The translations under genes were made by a program, and so were the position numbers. Positions 56,334 to 64,000 of a stretch of 64,000 nt of DNA are shown one piece after another. The DNA is taken from the NCBI GenBank assembly GCA_032717465.1, contig CM064655.1, forward strand, positions 20,836,051 through 20,900,050. The letters are read 5' to 3'. This stretch comes from Coenobita brevimanus. Taxonomy: Eukaryota > Arthropoda > Malacostraca > Decapoda > Coenobitidae. Position 1 is the stretch's first letter. Each line of letters starts with the position of its first letter. The notes under the pieces are model-generated. The model saw nothing but the letters and a program-made list of their open reading frames with translations. It ran no database searches and had not been told where the DNA came from.

Positions 56334-57210
56334 GTACCCTCGCGTCCAACACGCGTTTGTCCAGCACGATTCGCGTCCAGCACGGAGAGCAAAAAATTAG
56401 TACGATTTAATACTATTTAAGTACTGTAAAACGGGTGTGCAAGCATAACACTGACGGAGCTCCGAGAAGTGGGCGAAATCCGCAGAGTTCGCCTCTAGCA
56501 CAATCACCCCTGGTCCAACACGGTAATACTGGACGTTCCCGTGACGCTGACAGCCAATCAAAACTTCCGATCAAGTAGCTTCCCCTGCCCGCTATCGTGA
56601 CGTGATCGTGATGTCGCCCAATGAAAAATGCTTCTGCTCTCACGTTATGTTTTGTTTAAATTTCTCCCACCACAGCGCCACTCAGTCGCATAATTCGCAT
56701 TGGATGGTGCTTTTTTCTGGCTGCATTTTTTTGCCCTTGCTGCTGCATTTTACCCTGCTCACGATGCCTAGGAAGCCTTCTGAGAACTCCAAGAAGAGGC
56801 GGCACCTCCCTCAAGCCATCAAACTAGAATTCATCGAGAGGCAGAAGAAAGGGGAGAGGAATTTCAAAGGATTTATGAGGGAGGTTGAGGAGGAGCATCA
56901 GCCATTATCCGCTAGTGATGCCAGCAGCCATCCTCCAGGGACCCAGTAGGACTACATTGCCTCGGATATCACCTTCCATTCCCAGCAAGCCCACCAACAC
57001 TATCCTAAAAGGTTAGTTATCATTCATAGTACAGTACCATTTATTATAATTACAGTAGTACCAATATATGTTAAGGTATATGGTAGGTATTTAGGGTGAC
57101 TTTTCCTAGGGTTGCTGACATAATTCATTTTTCCCCATAAACTCTGTTGTTTGTCCAACACGTTTTTGGTTCAACACGGGACCCATGGATGACAATATTA
57201 CCGTGTAGGC
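56334..57210 (+). mobile_element. pogo/Tigger-like DNA transposon fragment
   Basis: The segment starts CAGTACCCTCGCGTCCAACA after a TA and carries repeated CCAACACG/CCAGCACG boxes near both limits (56347-56385, 57151-57180). A 62-codon frame from 56764 begins MPRKPSENSKKRRHLPQAIK, then LEFIERQKKGERNF, and stops at 56947. The opening and the KLEFIERQKKG helix-like segment resemble the N-terminal DNA-binding region of Tigger/CENP-B-type transposases, but most of the protein and the DDE domain are absent. The right terminal repeat was not found. Assignment is tentative. Confidence 0.4.
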
Positions 57211-57898
57211 ATATTCTTTAAACAGTTGGCATCAGAAGTCAGTGTAATTTTTTTTTTTCCCCTGTAGCAACTGACACATGATACTGATTTGTGTTCCCCT
57301 CCCCCCTTCTCTATATCTGTCTATCTATCCATCTATCAATCTATTGACTAAGATATATATTCTGATATTCTGATAATGTTGCTGAATAAATGATCACTGT
57401 CACTTGTTATTATTTCCCCAGATTCATTTTCAAAGACCACAGACAAAAACAGGAAAGGCGACACGACTTTTGACACCGCCTACACCTCACACCTTCATCT
57501 TGTTGCCCTAGATACGGTGCCTGGTGGTATTAGCAGAGCCGTGATTGATACGTCTTCGATATCGAACCCTCACTCACCTTGAATACTCAGCGCACCGGGT
57601 TGTCGTCACGAGGCAACGCGAATCAAATGCAAGGCAGATCCCGAATTCACAAACAATAAAATTTCCACTTGTAACTTTTATTTATTTATTTATTTTTTTT
57701 TGGGGGGGAAGGAGAACCAAAACACATGGGAAGAAATAGGATCTGCTTTTGAAAGAGGAACAAGAAACAACTGAATTATTCTGCTCTCTTCTTTCCCGTC
57801 CTTCCTAGGGTGGAGGGGAAATATAATGCGACAGGGAACTGATTTTTTCCCCTTTTTATCTGGGCCGAGTTCTATTCGCTAACATTGCTATCAAACCA
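57211..57898. other. no gene recognised
   Basis: Contains a TATCTATC run near 57316-57340 and (TTTA) near 57680. There is no coding signature. Confidence 0.4.
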
Positions 57899-58109
57899 TT
57901 AATTCCTTATTCCTTTTAGTGTGATGACGTCTTGATGTTTTCACTCGGTTCTCCAGACAACTTTAATCGTATCAGAAAATTCGAAAGATTTAGATATGCC
58001 TTTCATAAATTCCATCAATTCTAAAGTTTTTTCCTAACCTTAACTGAATAATTATTTGGAAGTAGCAGGAACATAATGAAATACGGTGTCACTGTACTGA
58101 ATGCGTTAA
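57899..58109. mobile_element. family A MITE copy, diverged
   Basis: The left end TTAATTCCTTATTCCTTTTA leads to GTGATGACGTCTTGATG and CCAGACAACTTTAATCGTAT. The right end is GGTGTCACTGTACTGAATGC followed by GTTAA. Length is 211 bp. Confidence 0.65.
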
Positions 58110-58659
58110 TATTAAGCAATTATATCTATCTGCATATCAATCTACCAGTCAATCAGTCAGTCAGTCAGTCAGTGGTAGCTAGGTGGCTAGCTTATAGCTA
58201 TTGCTTGACGCTGAAGCTGGTGGGGGGAAATACAACATCAGTAATTCCCCTTTATTATAAACAGCCTCCAACACCCACATACACACAAACTACCTTGTAT
58301 TTTAAGAGGTGTTCTCTGATCTGACAACGAAATAACAACACTCTCTTCCACACTGTCTTGTCTCTCTACAGCCAGATGCCTTCACTCAGTACTCATCCAT
58401 TACCTAGTCTGTCTTATCTCACCACTGTTAAACCACTAATCCCAGGGTTCATCCACGGTGACAGGGAAAAGTAAACAGCACGACCTCCATCTGTCGTGGA
58501 GAGATTCTAAACTCCCACAAATGCTCAATCAACCGTGGGTCCTAAAACAACTTGCGGTCCTGTTGACGTGTGTGTGATGCCGCAAGACCCGACAGGCTCT
58601 GGTTATCAATGCTTCTGTTGCTATCCATCATCGCCGCCACCACCACCACCACCACATCT
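58110..58659. other. no gene recognised
   Basis: A short (AGTC)n lies at 58150-58172. The rest is unique-looking. Confidence 0.4.
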
Positions 58660-59450
58660 CCTACCTACCCTGCTCTGCCCTGCTCTGCCCTATGCCTCTG
58701 TATCCTCCCCTCCCTCAGTCATCTACTGCCTTGCCCTGCCCTGTCCTGCCCTGCCATGCCCTGCCCCACCCTGCTTCTTACCACCCCTTACCACCTACCC
58801 TACTCTCCAGTGCTTCTCACCCCTACCCTGTCGTTTCTTCTCCATTTACCTTGTCTTTCTTACCATGCACTGTTCGTATCATGTCCCCCACACTTCCTTG
58901 TCCCTTCTCTTCTCCCTCTTTGTATCCCCTTCCCAATAACTCTCTTTCCCTATCCTGCCAGATCCTGCTTTACCCTCTCCCTTCCTCCTCCAACCCCTGC
59001 TCTCAAATAATCTACCTTGCACTACCCGGGCATGCTCTGTTCTTACCACCCGCCCATAACCATCTACTCTACATTGTTCAGTCTTTCTACCCTACACTGA
59101 ACTGCCCTTCTACCCTCCCACAATCATCTACTCTTACCTACTCTGACCTTTCCCACCATCGCCTACCGTACCTTAAACTGCACTTTTTGCCCCCACCACC
59201 ACCACCACCTGCCCTGCCCGTCTCTATTCCCTTTACCTCCCAGACATATCCCTCCGTACTCTGTACCTCCACCCTCCCAATCTGACACCACCACCTACCC
59301 TTTCCTATCCTTCCTTGCCATGCCCTGCCCTACCCTACCCTACCTTACCCTGCCTTGCCTTACCCTACCCTATCCATCCTCCTTCCATCCCCACTCCTCA
59401 CCACTTACCTCACCGCATCCTACCTCGCCTCTACCCTACCCCAATCCATC
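58660..59450 (+). repeat. degenerate pentanucleotide CCTGC/CCTAC repeat
   Basis: CCCTG, CCTAC and CCTTG pentamers recur through about 790 bp, densest at 58667-58775 and 59310-59375. (CCA)n interrupts at 58632-58653 and 59193-59210. Long Pro/Ser/Leu frames are artefacts of the pyrimidine bias. Confidence 0.75.
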
Positions 59451-60022
59451 TGTGTGTGTGTTTTGCCGCAGACTCATTGCACTGGTAAACTCGGCTGATT
59501 TATTTACTACGACACGGCACCGCATTCTCACAGGCATGAGAGGCTACGTAGCATTTTTCCATAAGCAATTAATTTTGTATACATAACCTTAAAATCTTCT
59601 TGTGTGTTTTTTATATATCCGTTACCCCTTTAATCCTGCTGTGTCATTGTTTTAGTTTATCATTCCTGCATATCGACAATTTTAAGAGATACTTTACAAT
59701 CGCAAGTATGTTAGAAATAGCCTTCACTAACTTCTTCATTCCATGCAGTCTCCCACTTGATTTTCTGAGCGTGCACGCCCAGAAGAGACGTCCTCGAAAG
59801 GGCAAAGAAACATCCCAACCAGAGGGACAAATTCGACCCAACATATACATCCGCTCAGCGCAATGAACACTTAAAAAAAAGAAAAAAACAATGTCTAAAA
59901 TGTATAATTGATTATGAGCAAGATGGCTGAGGTGATGGATGAGTTTGGTAAATGGTCGACTCTTATCTTAACCCGCAAGAAAGTGCTACCGGATTCCTTT
60001 TCTCCCGTTCATTCTCTAGTCC

Positions 60023-60065
<43 letters not shown>

Positions 60066-60721
60066 AGAGGACGGGAGTGAAAAAAAAAAAAAGGTGATTA
60101 TTACTTACGCCAGGTATAGATGTCTATCGTTTAATTGATACTGATTTGGTAACAAGAGTAAATGGAGGCGAATGAGTGACTTAAGGTAACAAGCAGCATC
60201 CTGTATGCATTCTTTCTTATTCACCTGTATTCTTCTTAAGAAGATGGAGTGAATGGAGGTGATTACTACCTAGCATTTTTTTTTTTTTTTTTAGCCAAGA
60301 ATGGACTGAAAAGAACAGAGAAATTTTAATACATACGTTCAACAAGCAATATCTATTTTTTTGTTTATTATGGTTTTCTTTTTCAGCGATGACAGTAGTG
60401 ACAGACGGTGGCTCACCAAGACAGCACAGAATTAGAATAATTTTATTACCGATCACGTGGGAAAAACAAGGAAAAAATATGAAAAAAAAAAAAAATCTCA
60501 CGTCCCCACTACTGTCCTCCAGTCTTACAGAAATATTGGTAGGAAGATTTTTATCAGTGCTAAAATTTTGTGGGGCGCAACTCTGAGATACGGAAATACA
60601 AAGACTCTACGTATTAATTTTTCTGTTTTCGGAGAAAGGCGTGAACGGAGTGGTGAGTGATGAATATTTAAAGCACCAAGAAGAACATACCAGTATCCAT
60701 CTATCTATCTACTTGCATATA

Positions 60722-60769
<48 letters not shown>

Positions 60770-60923
60770 GGTCAATATTTTGAATACCTTTCATGAAGAT
60801 GAATGAAGGCCAGTAATCATTAACTGGCTTTTAAAGAATGCTCAGCTAAAACATGAATGAACAAAGATGTGGCTAGTTTTCAGAGAGAGAGAAAGAGAGA
60901 GTATTACACACACACACACACAC

Positions 60924-60928
<5 letters not shown>
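59451..60928. other. no gene recognised; (CT)n and (GT)n
   Basis: (CT)n lies at 60026-60062, a T-run at 60278-60292 and (GT)n at 60723-60769. Open frames are short and show no recognisable features. Confidence 0.45.

Positions 60929-61018
<90 letters not shown>
60929..61018 (+). repeat. (AT)n microsatellite, ~90 bp
   Basis: Uninterrupted (TA)n preceded by (CA)n at 60907-60924. Confidence 0.98.
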
Positions 61019-61021
<3 letters not shown>

Positions 61022-61085
61022 TTGCGGCGTAAAAGCGCAAAGATAAATACAGAAGTTCCAGGTTTAAATTTTTCTGTCTCATCAT

Positions 61086-61089
<4 letters not shown>

Positions 61090-61123
<34 letters not shown>
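61090..61123 (+). repeat. (GA)n microsatellite
   Basis: 34 bp of GA repeats just upstream of the LINE. It supplies an Arg/Glu run to the open frame from 61087, which is unlikely to be part of the original protein. Confidence 0.95.
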
Positions 61124-61129
<6 letters not shown>

Positions 61130-61260
61130 ACACAGATCGAGTACCTGGGAGTGGCTTCGGTCGCCTGGGCAAGTACCACACCTCCCAACACAGCACACAC
61201 AACAACACCGTTTTTTCTACACCGAGAAATGACTCCCCGGCTGTCATTTCTCGACGACTT

Positions 61261-61296
61261 CTTCTAGCCGGGGACACTGAGAGCAATCCAGGACCC
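61261..61296 (+). other. 2A-like ribosome-skipping motif
   Basis: The frame reads LLAGDTESNPGP at the N-terminus of the LINE protein, matching the canonical DxExNPGP. Known 2A sequences cause the ribosome to skip the Gly-Pro bond and release the upstream peptide. 2A-like motifs are established in some APE-type LINEs. Here the motif precedes the PHD finger. Activity is inferred from sequence only. Confidence 0.75.
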
Positions 61297-63908
61297 ACCA
61301 ACAAATACATATGTCCAACATGCTCAAAACCTATCACGTTGAGCCGACAGACAAAGGGTTCAGTTCAGTGCAATTCTTGCAAGAACTGGACCCATTATAC
61401 CTGTACAACACTTGCATCCAGAAAACATTACACAAACACCTGGACCTGCTCCTTATGCTCCTTCCCCCCACCCATCAACCCCCCTTCCAATCCTACTCCT
61501 ACTTCCTTCACACCCCCACAGCCAAACCCATCGACCCTTCCCACACCATCCAGTCCCCCAACTCCTCCCATTCCAACCCATCCTATTCCACCTCAACCCT
61601 TACCTCCATCATAACCTCCTCCTACCCCTTCCCCTCCACCCACACCACCTTCCCCCCGTGCTGCAGCAGCCAACACACATCGCACACACAACATAAACAT
61701 CCTTCAGTTAAACATAGATGGCATAAACACCAAAATACATGAACTCACACAATTCATCAAACAACAGAACATACACATTGCCATCTAACAAGAAACAAAA
61801 CTACACAGAGCACAGAAAACACCGACATTTCATAACATCACCACCATTCGACAAGACCGGGCCGACGGCGATGGCGGTGAACTCATCACCCTGGTACACA
61901 AATCCATCAACTTTGCAGGTACCAGTGCACACACAAAGTCACTTCTCCCCCCACATGACACCACAACAGAAATACAATCAATTAAAATACGCACTGGTAA
62001 CAAATCACACATAACAATCCCTAACACGTACATTCCCCCCCAATCATCCCCCACAGTACCACACAATTACTCTCCACAGATACACCACATCACTAACATA
62101 CCCATCATCCTGGGTGGTGATTTCAACGCCAAGTCATCGGCCTGGTATGTCAACAACCCTGACACAGACAGAGGGCTGGTACTACAATCCCAGACAGATA
62201 ATTTCTTCATACTAAACAGTCTAGACCAACATACCCATATCCCACACGAAGCCCTCTTCCTCCCATCATCTCCAGACATCACCTTCTGCTCCCCAAACCT
62301 CGCCCCCACTACATCATGGAGAGTGGTCAAAACCCTAGGTTCTGATCACCTCCCAGTCATCATCACTACCAAAACCAGATTCACCCCAGCTGGCCACAAA
62401 CACACATACACTAATTATAAGAGAGCCAACTGGGAGGCCTTTGTAACTGAAACAGAACAACATTTCGAAACACTAAACAGTACACCCATCACAAACATCA
62501 ACACCGCTGTGAACACTTTCAATACAGTCATACAAAACGCAGACAAAAGACACATCCCTAGAGGCAACAGAAAGAAATGCAACCCCAACTTCACACCAGA
62601 AATTCAAAGCCTCATCAGACAACGGGACACACTGCGACATTCCCCAACACCCCATACACAAGACACCATACAACAAATACAAGAACTCAACACTCAGATA
62701 AACAATAAACTATCGGAACACCACACACTAAACTGGAAAAATTACCTCCAAACACTTGACCACAAAACAAACATCAGTAAACTCTACAAAACACTAAACA
62801 GCATCACACTTTCCAACAGCAACACCACACAATCACACGCTGCCATCACAACAACAGACACCATACCCTCAAACAAACAACAAGCAAACACTCTCATCAA
62901 TCACTTTTCACAAGTCAGCCATCTAAATCCCCATCCCGAAGACCGACGTATCATCCGACGTAAGAGATAGTTCCCCACAGACCCAGATTACGCACCTTTT
63001 ACTTACAACCAGACGAAGCACATCATTAACAACCTCAAGCACGCATCTGCCTGTGGACCAGACAACATAAGCAACATTCACTTTAAACACCTAGGACCAC
63101 AAAGCATACAAGCTCTCACCAACATATCAAACTACAGCTACTCACACAACATAATACCCAACATCTGGAAGCATGGCATTATCATCACTATCCCTAAACC
63201 CAAGAAAGACCCCACGTTACCCTCCTCACATCGCCCCATCACACTCCTCTGCACCCCTCTAAAGTCACTGAACGACTGGTAGTACAACTAGTCACACCTC
63301 ACATTCCCCTAGCCCAGTCACAACATGGCTTTAGGCCACTACACTCCACAAACACCCTTCTTACAGACCTTACACAGAGAGTTTTCGATGGCATGAATTC
63401 AGCTAGGCCACCACACAGAACACTCCTAGTCACACTAGACATTAGCAAAGCTTTTGATGCCATCCCCCGCCACAACCTCACAAACAAAATACTCAACACA
63501 AACATGCACAATAACACAAAAAGATGGCTGGCAAACTACTTATCAGGCAGATGTGCACACGTAACATTTGCAGCTCAGTCTTCTAACATCAGAAACTTCA
63601 CAAACGGCGTCCCCCATGGATCTGTTTTGTCCCTTACACTCTTTAATCTATACATGCACGACGTACCCACACCCCACACACCACAGATACACATAGCTTC
63701 CTATGCAGATGATATAACACTTACATGTACGCACCAAAACGCAAACACAGCTGCACACACCATGCAACCTTACCTCAACACACTACACGAATGGTTCACC
63801 ATAAACAGGCTCAAAATAGCCCTAGCCAAATCTACAGTGACTCTTCTCACAAACTGGACAGCAGAACACAGTCACATCCCACACTTCACCATAAACAACA
63901 TCCCCCTA

Positions 63909-63910
<2 letters not shown>

Positions 63911-63959
<49 letters not shown>
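63911..63959 (+). repeat. (CA)n inside LINE reverse transcriptase
   Basis: About 24 CA units interrupt the coding sequence just before the conserved ILGV motif and change the reading frame. Confidence 0.95.
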
Positions 63960-63963
<4 letters not shown>

Positions 63964-64000
63964 CCTTGGTGTAAGATACAATACATCAATGTCATTTAAA

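Larger units (their letters stand above)
61130..64000 (+). mobile_element. APE-type LINE with 2A-like motif and PHD finger, right-truncated by window
   Basis: A second non-LTR retrotransposon, different from that at 11541-14560. All domains from 2A to the middle of the reverse transcriptase lie in one frame, in the order: 2A-like motif, PHD-type finger, Pro/Ser/Thr-rich linker, endonuclease, connector, reverse transcriptase. The 5' limit is uncertain but follows the (GA)n. The element continues past 64000. Nucleotide composition is A/C-rich on the sense strand, unlike its surroundings. Confidence 0.85.
61130..64000 (+). pseudogene. 2A-PHD-endonuclease-reverse transcriptase polyprotein, broken
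   Basis: 2A-like GDTESNPGP lies at 61270-61296. The PHD-type finger at 61312-61458 has CPTC, CNSCKNWTHYTC (Cx2Cx4Hx2C) and WTCSLC. The endonuclease starts NINILQLNIDG (61690), has QETKLH, GGDFNAKSSAW (near 62115) and GSDHLPV (62340), so GDFN and SDH are intact. The reverse transcriptase has HRPITLLCTPL (63230), [25 protein letters not shown] (63438), GVPHGSVLSLTLFN and YADD (63704). Breaks are TAA at 61612, TAA at 61786, TAG at 62968, a frameshift near 63270, and a (CA)n at 63911-63959 that shifts frame before ILGVRY. GVPHGS replaces the usual GVPQGS. It cannot make a functional protein as it stands. Confidence 0.85.

Noticed and set aside
56413..56643. 76-codon minus-strand frame
   Set aside because: Lies antisense within the pogo-like fragment, without any family signature.
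58660..59450. Telomeric repeat
   Set aside because: The arthropod telomere unit is TTAGG (CCTAA); here units are mainly CCTGC, CCTAC and CCTTG and degenerate.
61311..61742. 143- and 94-codon Pro/His/Ser frames in the LINE linker
   Set aside because: Alternative frames of the C-rich Pro/Thr linker between PHD finger and endonuclease.

Overview
This window looks like non-coding, repeat-dominated nuclear DNA of an arthropod, most probably a decapod crustacean. That assignment is an inference. It rests on very long CA/GT and GA/CT microsatellites, an APE-type (apurinic-endonuclease) LINE with several degraded 3' copies, a tRNA-Gly-derived SINE, dense short inverted-repeat elements, and a bHLH gene resembling insect delilah. 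No operons, bacterial-style genes or CRISPR arrays are seen.

Only one intact cellular gene can be supported: a single-exon, 324-codon bHLH transcription factor on the minus strand (36137-37111). It has a His-rich N-terminal region and a 16-residue polyglutamine tract. A TATCGATA motif and three E-boxes lie just upstream of its start codon.

The rest is mobile and tandem-repeat DNA. (1) A minus-strand LINE (about 11541-14560) carries an apurinic endonuclease and a reverse transcriptase, broken by two frameshifts. Three 5'-truncated relatives lie near 10.4, 28.8 and 49.4 kb. (2) A second, unrelated LINE runs off the right edge (about 61130-64000, plus strand). It starts with a 2A-like motif (GDTESNPGP) followed by a PHD-type zinc finger, an endonuclease and a reverse transcriptase. 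It is broken by three stop codons, a frameshift and a (CA)n insertion. (3) One family of about 200 bp inverted-repeat elements has TTAA/CCC ends and an inverted internal box, CAGACGATTTTATTCAGCT. It occurs a dozen or more times, often in clusters. (4) A second short inverted-repeat family has three copies (1.6, 34.0 and 41.5 kb). (5) A family with GGATCC-rich internal repeats has two copies in opposite orientation (43.6 and 53.3 kb). (6) There is one tRNA-Gly SINE split by a GT tract (45.9 kb), a probable pogo/Tigger-like fragment (56.3 kb), a 1.3 kb pair of terminal inverted repeats (157-1472), and a 190 bp foldback (34.5 kb).

Tandem repeats are extreme. They include a 0.9 kb CAT/CAG array (8.4-9.3 kb) and CA/GT arrays of about 780, 942, 280 and 727 bp. 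There are also minisatellites with units of about 42, 29, 32, 20, 16 and 11 bp, and long purine- or pyrimidine-rich tracts. Most long open frames in the window are by-products of these repeats. There is a 100-base assembly gap at 53678-53777.

The genes do not form a pathway. The most unusual item is the 2A/PHD LINE at the right end. The most useful comparative items are the short inverted-repeat families, whose copies can be aligned within this window alone.
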